Source: Bacteroidota bacterium (GTDB lineage Bacteria > Bacteroidota > Bacteroidia > NS11-12g > UBA955). From it: DNA of 64,000 nt. The notes beneath the pieces are model-generated. The model searched no databases and was not told where the DNA came from. It saw nothing but the letters and a program-made list of their open reading frames with translations. The stretch covers positions 62,001 to 126,000 of the forward strand of contig CAUJCT010000056.1 in assembly GCA_963169345.1 (NCBI GenBank). Reading direction: 5' to 3'. The position numbers and the translations under genes are program-made. Positions 25,821 to 33,553 of this stretch are shown piece by piece. Numbering within the stretch: position 1 is the first letter of the stretch; the number at the start of each line of letters is the position of its first letter.

Positions 25821-26932
25821 AAAAGACCCTTCATATCGTATCATTCGACGTTCCTTTTCCTGCAGATTATGGCGGGGTAATCGATATTTATCATAAAGCT
25901 CGAATTCTTCATAAATTAGGTATCAATGTTATCATGCATTGTTTTCAATACGGGCGAGCAGAAGCCCCGGAGCTGAACGAGATTTGTAAAAAAGTATACT
26001 ATTACAAACGCAGCCGATATAAAAACCCATTTATCGGAGATACACCCTATATCGTCTCTACACGAAGTGATGAACAATTGCTGAAAAATTTATGCAAAGA
26101 CCAGCACCCCATTTTACTGGAAGGCATACATTGCACTTATTTTTTGAATCATCCCAAACTGAGTGGACGCATTCAGCTGGTGAGAAATCACAATATAGAG
26201 CACGATTACTACAAGAACCTCGAACTGGTTGAGACCAACTACTTTAAAAAGTACTTTTTCAGAGGAGAATCAGATAAACTTAAAGGTTATGAAAAACACC
26301 TTAAAAACGCTACTAAAGTATTAGCCATTTCACCACAGGACCATCAGTATCTCAATAAAAAATACCACAATTCGGTATTGATTCCGGCTTTTCACCCTAA
26401 TGACGATGTGGACATTCGCACCGGCAAGGGAAAATTTATTCTTTATCATGGCAATCTTGGTGTAGGTGAAAACAACTTTGCGGCATTGTATCTTGTAAAA
26501 GATGTATTTTCTAAAATCCGAATCCCGTGTACCATAGCAGGAAGTAATCCCAGCGATGAACTTAAGAAAGCCTGTATGAAACATCCACATATTCGTTTAA
26601 TTGATAACTGGAACAATGCCCAGATAATGGAGGCCATTTCGAAAGCCCATATCAATGTACTGCCAACCTTTCAGGGAACCGGTATTAAACTCAAACTTTT
26701 GAATGCCTTGTACAGAGGACGGTATTGTGTGGTCAATCCCACAATGGTTGTCAATACTGGTCTTGAAAAAGCCTGTATCATTGCGGAAAATGCTGAGAAA
26801 ATGATATTTGATATCGAAAAATACTGGCAGGAAACCTTCACTGAATCGGAATTAAAAGTACGTTCAGAGATACTCAGTAAAAGTATTTTCGACAATGAAG
26901 TCAATGCCCGAAACCTGATAGGATTACTCTAG
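25817..26932 (+). CDS. Glycosyltransferase, GT4-like
   Basis: 371 residues. Starts with TTG at 25817, overlapping the previous stop (TTGA); the next Met is about 40 residues in and would remove the first beta-strand KTLHIVSFDVPFPADYGGVID, whose GG loop is needed in GT-B enzymes, so TTG is preferred. The donor-domain strand is KFILYHGNLGVGENNFAALYLV, then VLPTFQGTGIKLKLLNALYRGRYCVVN, which resembles the conserved GTGIKxKxxEAxxxG region. Substrate unknown. It forms a coupled pair with the glycosyltransferase before it. Confidence 0.82.
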   Translation: MKKTLHIVSFDVPFPADYGGVIDIYHKARILHKLGINVIMHCFQYGRAEAPELNEICKKVYYYKRSRYKNPFIGDTPYIVSTRSDEQLLKNLCKDQHPILLEGIHCTYFLNHPKLSGRIQLVRNHNIEHDYYKNLELVETNYFKKYFFRGESDKLKGYEKHLKNATKVLAISPQDHQYLNKKYHNSVLIPAFHPNDDVDIRTGKGKFILYHGNLGVGENNFAALYLVKDVFSKIRIPCTIAGSNPSDELKKACMKHPHIRLIDNWNNAQIMEAISKAHINVLPTFQGTGIKLKLLNALYRGRYCVVNPTMVVNTGLEKACIIAENAEKMIFDIEKYWQETFTESELKVRSEILSKSIFDNEVNARNLIGLL

Positions 26933-26941
26933 AAATATCAA

Positions 26942-26949
26942 TATCTTTG
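26942..26949 (+). promoter_or_regulatory. -7 element in front of mutL
   Basis: Perfect TATCTTTG just after the glycosyltransferase stop and 107 nt before the mutL ATG, giving an unusually long leader for this window. No clear -33 TTG. Confidence 0.5.
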
Positions 26950-27056
26950 CAAGGTGAGGGGAAACATGATAGAATTGTTGTTTTACAGGGCTTCAAAGCG
27001 ATTAAAAAGCCATAATCAGGAACTTATTATTTACACTTTTTACAGCGGAGTTTCTT

Positions 27057-28859
27057 ATGGATCGAATTAAACTTTTACCTGACAATATTGCCAATCAGAT
27101 TGCAGCAGGTGAGGTGGTACAACGCCCCGCCTCAGCTGTTAAAGAATTGCTCGAAAATGCACTGGATGCCGGTGCAACTGAAATCCGACTAATTGTCAAA
27201 GAAGGCGGCACTCAGTTGATTCAAATAACAGATAATGGCATGGGTATGAGTGCTACTGATGCACGTATGTGCTGGGAAAGACACGCTACCTCAAAAATCT
27301 CTAAAGCCGATGATTTATTTAATCTCAATAGTTTTGGGTTCAGAGGTGAAGCTTTAGCCTCCATAGCTGCTATTGCCCATGTGGAAATGAAAACTAAAAG
27401 ACGTGAAGACGAAATGGGTACACTTATCCGAATTGAAGGTAGTAAAATTATAGAACAATCGCATACTGCCTGCCTAAACGGAACTCAGTTTGCCATCAAA
27501 AATCTCTTTTACAATGTGCCGGCAAGACGTAATTTTCTTAAAAGTATACCGGTAGAACTCCGACACATAATTGATGAATTTACACGTGTTGCAATGCCTC
27601 ATCCTGATGTGGCCTTCAGCATGTACCACAACGATAAAGAAGTCTTCGATCTTCATCCCGGTCCTGCAGGTAAACGCATTGCCGAACTCATGGGTAAAAA
27701 GAATGATAACGATTTTTTGCCTGTAGCCGAATCACATGACTTGCTTACGGTTAAGGGTTATATCGGCAAACCTGAAGTTGCTAAAAAGACACGCGGTGAA
27801 CAATTTCTATTTGCCAATAACCGCTTCATCAAGGATGCTTATATTCATCATGCTATAGTCAACGCATTTGACCAATTAATAGCCAAAGACCAATACCCAA
27901 CTTATGTGCTTTTTCTCGAAATTGACCCTTCGCGAATAGATGTAAATATCCATCCTACCAAAACTGAAATCAAATTCGATGACGAAAGAGCCATCTACAC
28001 TTTGGTTAAATCTGCAGTTAAAAAAGCGCTTGGTCAATATGTAGTTATACCTGAACTAGATTTTGGGGACCCAAATACATTTAATCCGGTCGCTTTTCTG
28101 CAACAGGACAATGCTTCTGAAAGCACCAAATCATTGCCTAAATCTCCATCATTCGACCCATTCAAATCGGGCTCCAACATGAGAGGTGTACAAACCTCAC
28201 AATGGCACAAATTGTTTGAGAACAATTACCTCGAAAATCGGGAAGATGCTGTTAAACCGCTCAATGATCTTCTTGGTCATGAGAAAAAAACAGCCCGCAT
28301 ATCCGATGCCTTTCAAATAGCTGAAGGATTCATTGTAGCCAATAAAGATATGCGTTTGATAGTGGTTGATCAACGCGCTGCTCACGAACGCATTTTGTTC
28401 GAAAAACACATGCATAATATCAGCCGCCGTTCTGCACCAATTCAACAGCTGCTTTTCCCTAGAACCATTGAACTTACAGGTCCAGATTATGTCATGGCAC
28501 ACGATATTTTAGATGAAATGAAAGAACTCGGTTTTGATGTAGCCGACTTTGGCACCAATTGTCTCATCATAAATGGAGTGCCTGCCGAAACCATGAAAGG
28601 GACCGAAAAAGAATTGCTCGAAGGTTTGCTCGAACATTATAAAAACAATGCCTCTCATTTTGCCAATGACAAACGCAAAAACCTGGCTGTTTCTCTGGCT
28701 CAGAATGAAGCTATTTTCAGAACGAGGAGTATGGAAAAAGAAGAACTTATTCAACTGCTCGAGCAGCTTTTTGAATGCGAACAACCGGCAGTACGCCCCA
28801 ATGGCAAAGCTGTTTATATAGAACTCAATAATCAATATCTTAGCGAAAGATTCAAATAG
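27057..28859 (+). CDS. mutL: DNA mismatch repair protein MutL
   Basis: 600 residues. The GHKL ATPase domain is intact: NQIAAGEVVQRPASAVKELL, NALDAGATEI, DNGMGM, ERHATSKI, FGFRGEALASIAA. A linker (about 345-415) leads to the C-terminal dimerisation/nuclease domain. There D438-QRAAHERILFE fits the endonuclease pattern DQHA(x2)E(x4)E except that His is Arg. The CPHGRP zinc motif is replaced by AVRPNGKA and the ACR motif by SLAQNEA, so latent nuclease activity is uncertain. A short frame (26967-27071) overlaps the start out of frame and is not called. The next gene starts on the base after the stop. Confidence 0.95.
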   Translation: MDRIKLLPDNIANQIAAGEVVQRPASAVKELLENALDAGATEIRLIVKEGGTQLIQITDNGMGMSATDARMCWERHATSKISKADDLFNLNSFGFRGEALASIAAIAHVEMKTKRREDEMGTLIRIEGSKIIEQSHTACLNGTQFAIKNLFYNVPARRNFLKSIPVELRHIIDEFTRVAMPHPDVAFSMYHNDKEVFDLHPGPAGKRIAELMGKKNDNDFLPVAESHDLLTVKGYIGKPEVAKKTRGEQFLFANNRFIKDAYIHHAIVNAFDQLIAKDQYPTYVLFLEIDPSRIDVNIHPTKTEIKFDDERAIYTLVKSAVKKALGQYVVIPELDFGDPNTFNPVAFLQQDNASESTKSLPKSPSFDPFKSGSNMRGVQTSQWHKLFENNYLENREDAVKPLNDLLGHEKKTARISDAFQIAEGFIVANKDMRLIVVDQRAAHERILFEKHMHNISRRSAPIQQLLFPRTIELTGPDYVMAHDILDEMKELGFDVADFGTNCLIINGVPAETMKGTEKELLEGLLEHYKNNASHFANDKRKNLAVSLAQNEAIFRTRSMEKEELIQLLEQLFECEQPAVRPNGKAVYIELNNQYLSERFK

Positions 28860-29606
28860 ATGAACAGGATATACCTCACCCCTGCTGTTAAACAAATTGT
28901 TATAGCTTGTGTCGTACTTTACATAGGTACAATTTTAATGTCTGCAAAAAGCATCATTGACTTAAATTCAATTTTGGCTATGCATTACCCGCTTAACCCC
29001 GAATTTAAGCCCTGGCAAATTATCACACACATGTTTATGCATGATACCAACGGCATTTCGCCTCACCTTATTTTCAATATGATTGCATTGATTAGCATAG
29101 GCACAACGGTTGAAAATGTGCTGGGCACTAAACGTTTTGTGAAGTTATTTGTGTATTCTGGACTGGGCTCCATATTCCTGCATTTACTGATTGAAACAGT
29201 CATGGTACATAATGCGCTGGGTGTTTGGTTGCCATCTTTAGAATCACTTCACATTACTGAAGATAATGGTACTTTTTCATCTAATTTACCTATTTACACC
29301 AAAGAATCCTTTGACACAGTAGTGAAAGCATATTATGGTGAACTTTTAGGTGCAAGTGGCGCCATATATGGAATTGTTGTTGCCTTTGCCATCTTTTTCC
29401 CTAACACTCAACTGATGTTTATGTTTATCCCTTACCCAATAAAGGCTAAATTTTTGGTGCCTGTCATCATTGGTTTAGATATTTATTTAGGTGTAAGTGA
29501 TTTCAACTGGGACCCAATTGCCCACTTTGCTCACATTGGTGGAGCTGTGACTGGTTTACTGATTGCCTGGTACTGGCGCAAGTTTGATAGAAGAAACTTC
29601 TTTTAA
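28860..29606 (+). CDS. Rhomboid-family intramembrane serine protease
   Basis: 248 residues with about six membrane helices. The catalytic dyad is visible: S166 in GASGAIYGIV (GxSG motif) and H225 in AHFAHIGGAVTG. The N-terminal loop helix and HMFMHDTNGISPHLIFNM match the conserved WR/HxxxH...N region (HMFMH...HLIFNM). The ATG follows directly on the mutL stop, so the gene is probably co-transcribed with mutL. The substrate is not predictable. Confidence 0.92.
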   Translation: MNRIYLTPAVKQIVIACVVLYIGTILMSAKSIIDLNSILAMHYPLNPEFKPWQIITHMFMHDTNGISPHLIFNMIALISIGTTVENVLGTKRFVKLFVYSGLGSIFLHLLIETVMVHNALGVWLPSLESLHITEDNGTFSSNLPIYTKESFDTVVKAYYGELLGASGAIYGIVVAFAIFFPNTQLMFMFIPYPIKAKFLVPVIIGLDIYLGVSDFNWDPIAHFAHIGGAVTGLLIAWYWRKFDRRNFF

Positions 29607-29638
29607 TTCTATAATATCTTCTATACTGGGACTTGAGA

Positions 29639-29670
29639 CAAAACACATTTTGTTTTCATAAAGTGTTTTG
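29639..29670. terminator. Weak stem-loop in the convergent gap after the rhomboid gene
   Basis: CAAAACAC (29639-29646) pairs with GTGTTTTG (29663-29670) around a 16-nt loop; T-rich sequence follows. It may serve both convergent genes. Confidence 0.4.
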
Positions 29671-29683
29671 ATTTTCATTGTTT

Positions 29684-30397
29684 TTATTGAAGTATTTTAT
29701 AGTCTATGAGTTCCCATGAGTATTTCTCACTCAAATTCAATCTGCATATCAAACCTATGTCCCTTACCCAAAAATATCTCGTTTTTGGATACCTCGTTTG
29801 TAATGGATGTGTGTTGGGATACCATATATCATCCATATCCAACTCAAATACTTTTGCGTGTTTATATAAACTATCGCCGATAATTATGCTGGTATCAATG
29901 TTCTTACACCATTTAGTAGTACTGCCATTACCAATTGCAGCATTATATCTAAATGGAAAGTCGAATAGATAAATCATACCTTGTCCGCCAACTAACCTGT
30001 CTAATATAACTCTATAGGTGCCATCGAAGAAAACATCATTCGGTACAACTTTATGAGTCTTATCTTCATAAGTCCATTGGTTATAACTGCTGTATATGCC
30101 CCTGGATAAAACTTCATAATCTACGTTTCTTTGTTGGGTTGCTTTTGTGGTGCCTTTAACATTCATCCAGTAAGTCTTACAATAAGTCACTGTCTGCGTA
30201 TCCAAATCACCCGTTTTGGTATTGCGGTAAATCCAGTAACTGCCTGGTGCTGCCCAAAGGTACTGTTTGGCTTCTCCCAGCTCAAATCGATAATTTTCGG
30301 GTGGACAGTTGCCTTTCTTATGACAATCAGTTTCGCATGAACTTAGAAGCAGGAGTAGGAAACTAAAAGGTATTATATGGAATAAACCAGCTTTCAT
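29684..30397 (-). CDS. Putative lipoprotein of unknown function
   Basis: 237 residues. The signal peptide MKAGLFHIIPFSFLLLLLSSC ends in a clear lipobox. A short Cys-containing segment (ETDCHKKGNCPPE) is followed by a beta-rich domain with many aromatics (PGSYWIYRNTKTGDLDTQTV, RYFWVRDIGLICRL), the pattern of small Bacteroidetes lipoproteins that fold as open beta structures. No catalytic motif and no family I recognise. It is isolated: faces the rhomboid gene and is 240 bp from rpiB. Confidence 0.6.
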   Translation of the reverse strand: MKAGLFHIIPFSFLLLLLSSCETDCHKKGNCPPENYRFELGEAKQYLWAAPGSYWIYRNTKTGDLDTQTVTYCKTYWMNVKGTTKATQQRNVDYEVLSRGIYSSYNQWTYEDKTHKVVPNDVFFDGTYRVILDRLVGGQGMIYLFDFPFRYNAAIGNGSTTKWCKNIDTSIIIGDSLYKHAKVFELDMDDIWYPNTHPLQTRYPKTRYFWVRDIGLICRLNLSEKYSWELIDYKILQ

Positions 30398-30638
30398 AAT
30401 TTTTCAGCATGGAGCTTTAAACGTTTTATCTTAGATTTAATTCAAATGTAAAACTTTATTTCAGAAAAACAGTCTAAAAAGTAGTATTTCATAAAGTAAC
30501 CAGGTCTTCCATTCCATACTATGTAAATATAGAATACTGAAACATCAGTTTGTTGAATGTTTAAATCACACTCGCTTTTATGAATCTTTATTCAAGATAC
30601 TTGGGTAAAAAAGCAATTTCTAACCCTTAAAAATAGAA
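30398..30638. other. AT-rich intergenic stretch, nothing recognised
   Basis: 241 bp between the end of rpiB and the start of the lipoprotein gene. I see no tRNA, strong hairpin or repeat family member; it should contain the lipoprotein promoter but no perfect TAnnTTTG is near the start. Confidence 0.5.
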
Positions 30639-31079
30639 TTAACAATCAATCTTCTTCACTCTGTTCTCATGCCTGCCACCCTCAAACGTGGCACTGAGAT
30701 AAGCCGATACGATTTCAAATGCAGTTTCAGTGCTGATGAATCTGGCAGGTAAACACAATATATTGGCGTTGTTATGCTGTCTGGCCAATGCGCCTAACTC
30801 GGGCAACCAACACAATGCAGCTCTGATGCCTTTGTGCTTATTAGCAGTTAAACAAACACCATTCCCACTGCCACAAATCAGAATACCTAAACTGCCTTCT
30901 TCAGATAAAACAGCTTCGGCTACAGGGTGCGCTACATCCGGATAATCCATTGAGTCGGTGCTGTAACAGCCAAAGTCTTTAACTGTAAATCCGGCATTGT
31001 TTAGAAATTCTATCACTTTGCCTTTGAGTTCGAAACCTGCATGGTCTGAACCTATTTGAATTTTAATTGAATTATCCAT
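30639..31079 (-). CDS. rpiB: Ribose 5-phosphate isomerase B
   Basis: Interconverts ribulose 5-phosphate and ribose 5-phosphate in the pentose phosphate pathway; RpiB/LacAB fold, 146 residues. N-terminal IQIGSDHAGFELKG is the family signature, with the catalytic Cys C69 in GILICGSGNGVCLTANKHKGIRAA, and the D-H-N pattern in ARQHNNANILCLPAR. The 5' end overlaps the tatC stop by 8 nt, so it is the last gene of fabG-tatC-rpiB. Confidence 0.95.
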   Translation of the reverse strand: MDNSIKIQIGSDHAGFELKGKVIEFLNNAGFTVKDFGCYSTDSMDYPDVAHPVAEAVLSEEGSLGILICGSGNGVCLTANKHKGIRAALCWLPELGALARQHNNANILCLPARFISTETAFEIVSAYLSATFEGGRHENRVKKIDC

Positions 31080-31914
31080 TTACTTCACTTAATTTTTGTT
31101 TTTCTACTCGCTTGATAATAAATATCCCTATTTCGAATAAGGAATACAAAGGTATGGTTAAAATAACCTGACTGACTACATCCGGCGGAGTTGCAATAGC
31201 CGCTATAATCAAAATCACTATGAAGGCATGCTTGCGGTACTTAACAAGAAACTCAGATGTCAGAATGCCAATTCTGCCTAAAAAATACATCAATACCGGC
31301 AATTCAAATATAAGTCCTGTTCCCAAAACAATCATAGAAATAAAGGAAATGACATTTTGTACATTAATATCATTTTTAATCAAAGGACTCAAAACGAAAC
31401 TTCCCAAAAAATTGATGGAGATAGGACACAAGACATAATAGCCGAAAAGCACACCTGCCATAAATAAAAAACTGGTATAGAATACAAACCCTCTTGTGTT
31501 TTTAATTTCCTTTTTGCTAAGTGCAGGTCGAATAAACAACCATACCTGATACAACACAAATGGCATTGCCAATATAATCCCAACTAAAAAGGCCAGTTTA
31601 AATGCTGTCATAAACTGTCCGGCCATTTCGGTATTCTGCAGGCTGAAATGTAGATCCTTTACACAGAAATCGTCATTGCCATTGAAATACCTCGAGGCTT
31701 TGCACATCAATCTGTAAGTCAGAAAGTCGGGATTCATGGGACCTATGATAATCGAATGAAAAATAGTATCCATGTATATCAGGGCTACTATTGAAAATCC
31801 AACTATGAGATAAGCACTGCGCAATAAATGTTTACGCAGTTCGTCTATATGGTCAAAGAAAGACATTTCCTTGTCTTCCTTCGTTTCTTCGATATATTCC
31901 TGGTCGAGCGACAA
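31072..31914 (-). CDS. tatC: Sec-independent protein translocase TatC
   Basis: Polytopic core of the twin-arginine translocase, six predicted helices. The family start motif EMSFFDHIDELRKHLLRSAY is present, as are the conserved GxxFxxPFxxYQ-like stretch (AMPFVLYQVWLFIRPALSKKE) and the F.ELP region (GTGLIFELPVLMYFLGRIG). The frame opens with TTG at 31914 (280 residues); ATG at 31866 would give 264 and keeps all motifs. I keep the longer frame because charged N-terminal extensions are common in this phylum, but the start is open. tatA/B is not in the window. Confidence 0.9.
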   Translation of the reverse strand: MSLDQEYIEETKEDKEMSFFDHIDELRKHLLRSAYLIVGFSIVALIYMDTIFHSIIIGPMNPDFLTYRLMCKASRYFNGNDDFCVKDLHFSLQNTEMAGQFMTAFKLAFLVGIILAMPFVLYQVWLFIRPALSKKEIKNTRGFVFYTSFLFMAGVLFGYYVLCPISINFLGSFVLSPLIKNDINVQNVISFISMIVLGTGLIFELPVLMYFLGRIGILTSEFLVKYRKHAFIVILIIAAIATPPDVVSQVILTIPLYSLFEIGIFIIKRVEKQKLSEVNG

Positions 31915-31932
31915 ATTGAATTCTTAAAAATA

Positions 31933-32676
31933 TTACATTACCATACCACCGCAAACATTGATGGTTTGACCGGTAATGTACGTGCTCATATCGCTGGCGA
32001 GAAACAAACAGGTATTGGCAACATCCTCAGTGCTGCCACCTCTTTTCAATGGAATGGTTTCGACCCAGGTTTTGCGCACTGCTTCATCGAGTGTAGCTGT
32101 CATTTCAGTTTCAATAAAACCTGGAGCAATTGCGTTGCATCTGACATTGCGACTGCCTAATTCCTTTGCAATAGATTTGGTGAAACCTATCATTCCGGCC
32201 TTACTGGCGGCATAATTCGCCTGACCTGCATTACCTGTTACGCCTATCACAGAAGACATGTTGATGATACTACCGGCTTTGTTTTTCAGAAAAGTCTTTA
32301 AGCAGGCTTTTGTAAGATTAAAAGTTGATTTTAAATTGGTATTGATGACATCATCCCATTGTTCTTCTGACATTCTCATCAGAAGTGTGTCTTTGGTGAT
32401 ACCTGCATTGTTGATAAGAACATCAATATTGCCAAAATCAGCCACTACCTGATCGGCCAGTGCCTGAGCAGCATTGTAATCAGAAGCATCACTTTGATAC
32501 CCTATGGCTTTGATACCATACTTTTCGCTGAGTTCTTTCTCAAAAGCTCTTGCCTTTTCAACTGAACTGGCAAATGTAAACGCGATATTGGAACCATTTT
32601 TAGCAAAAAGTTCAGCAATACCCTTGCCTATGCCTCTGCTGGCTCCGGTAATCAAAGTGGTTTTTCCTTTTAGCAT
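31933..32676 (-). CDS. fabG: 3-oxoacyl-[acyl-carrier-protein] reductase
   Basis: NADPH-dependent reduction of beta-ketoacyl-ACP in fatty-acid synthesis; classical short-chain dehydrogenase, 247 residues. Cofactor motif TGASRGIGKGIA (residues 10-21), NNAG at 89-92, and the catalytic S142, Y155 and K159 (NYAASKAG). The C-terminal CNAIAPGFIETEMT and TGQTINVCGGMVM match FabG closely. A 7/8-match -7 box TAATTTCG on the minus strand lies about 17 nt before the ATG. First gene of fabG-tatC-rpiB; stop to tatC frame is 18 nt. Confidence 0.92.
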   Translation of the reverse strand: MLKGKTTLITGASRGIGKGIAELFAKNGSNIAFTFASSVEKARAFEKELSEKYGIKAIGYQSDASDYNAAQALADQVVADFGNIDVLINNAGITKDTLLMRMSEEQWDDVINTNLKSTFNLTKACLKTFLKNKAGSIINMSSVIGVTGNAGQANYAASKAGMIGFTKSIAKELGSRNVRCNAIAPGFIETEMTATLDEAVRKTWVETIPLKRGGSTEDVANTCLFLASDMSTYITGQTINVCGGMVM

Positions 32677-32762
32677 AATTGTTTTTTTGGCTGCGAAATT
32701 AATTAAAATTACGCGAGTTGTCGCATAGTTATAATTATTTTATGACATAGCTTTAAAGGCCT

Positions 32763-33188
32763 TCAGTTTCGTTTTAATTTCATGGCAAAATGCCTAATAC
32801 CCGCTTCATCAAACTCAGGTCCATAAGTTTCAAATCCCTGTTTTTCATAAAATGGAATGGCGTGTAACTGGGCATGCATCATCACTTTTTCGGCTAAGGG
32901 CAAATCCTCCAAAACGGCTTTAACCAAAGCTGCTCCAACACCTTTACCCCTGTATTCCTTTTCAACTGCAAAACGCTCCAGTTTAATGATGCCTTTTTCT
33001 TTGAATCTCCATCTGGCTGTTCCTGCAGCTTCCCCATCTACAAAAGCTATGAAATGTGTGCACTTTTCGTCATCTTCATCGTATTCTTCAGCAGGATCTA
33101 CTTCCTGCTCTACAACAAAAACGCGTCGTCTTATTTCAAAGGCTTGTTCCTTCTCTTTTATATTTCGTATCTTTCTAACTACTATCAT
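32763..33188 (-). CDS. GNAT family N-acetyltransferase (ElaA/YjcF-like)
   Basis: 141 residues. The start IRNIKEKEQAFEIRRRVFVVEQEVDPAEEYDEDDE is typical of the ElaA/YjcF subgroup (R-x-x-VF-V-EQ). The acetyl-CoA loop is KLERFAVEKEYRGKGVGAALV, followed by LHAIPFYEKQGFETYGPEFDEAGIRH. Substrate unknown. The ATG overlaps the stop of the small HExxH gene by 4 nt, so it is the last gene of a coupled three-gene unit. Confidence 0.88.
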   Translation of the reverse strand: MIVVRKIRNIKEKEQAFEIRRRVFVVEQEVDPAEEYDEDDEKCTHFIAFVDGEAAGTARWRFKEKGIIKLERFAVEKEYRGKGVGAALVKAVLEDLPLAEKVMMHAQLHAIPFYEKQGFETYGPEFDEAGIRHFAMKLKRN

Positions 33189-33553
33189 TGCTTCTTAAAT
33201 TTTTTCTTAAAATAAGTCCAGCTGGCTAACCATTGTCTGTTGTTTAAATAAGAAAATTCAGATTGTTTATCGAATGCCTCCTGTTCAAAACTCACCGATA
33301 CATACGCATCAAAATGCCTGAACCCGTTCTTAAACATCTTTATCCAGTACTCTAAAAAATACCAGATGTAATAAGGAATAATGAGTAATTCTAATTGCTG
33401 TCGGTGATGTATGCGCTCGTGATTTAAGATAACTTTATCATTGAGCAATTCCTGGTTTCTAAAGATAACAAATGGCCACAATGCCATTGCACTGACTTTC
33501 TTATTGCCGAGAGTCAGAACATTTAAAAGTCCGGAGCTGACCAGAATGATCAT
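33185..33553 (-). CDS. Small HExxH-motif protein, possible minimal zinc metallopeptidase-like protein
   Basis: 122 residues. NHERIHHRQQLELL holds H45-E46-x-x-H49, the zincin motif, and 41 residues later FEQEAFD gives E90/E92, in the style of the third gluzincin ligand (ExxxD). A hydrophobic segment IIPYYIWYFLEYWI (about 58-71) separates them and may be a membrane or amphipathic helix; a second hydrophobic stretch is at the N-terminus. No signal peptide is clear. Overlaps both neighbours by 4 nt. Resembles an M56-like core cut down to the motif helices; activity is inference. Conserved hypothetical proteins of this shape occur in Bacteroidetes, from memory. Confidence 0.65.
   Translation of the reverse strand: MIILVSSGLLNVLTLGNKKVSAMALWPFVIFRNQELLNDKVILNHERIHHRQQLELLIIPYYIWYFLEYWIKMFKNGFRHFDAYVSVSFEQEAFDKQSEFSYLNNRQWLASWTYFKKKFKKQ

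Noticed and set aside
26967-27071. 34-codon frame between the -7 box and mutL, ending over the mutL start
   Set aside because: Could be a leader peptide but has no recognisable features and overlaps mutL out of frame; length is compatible with chance.
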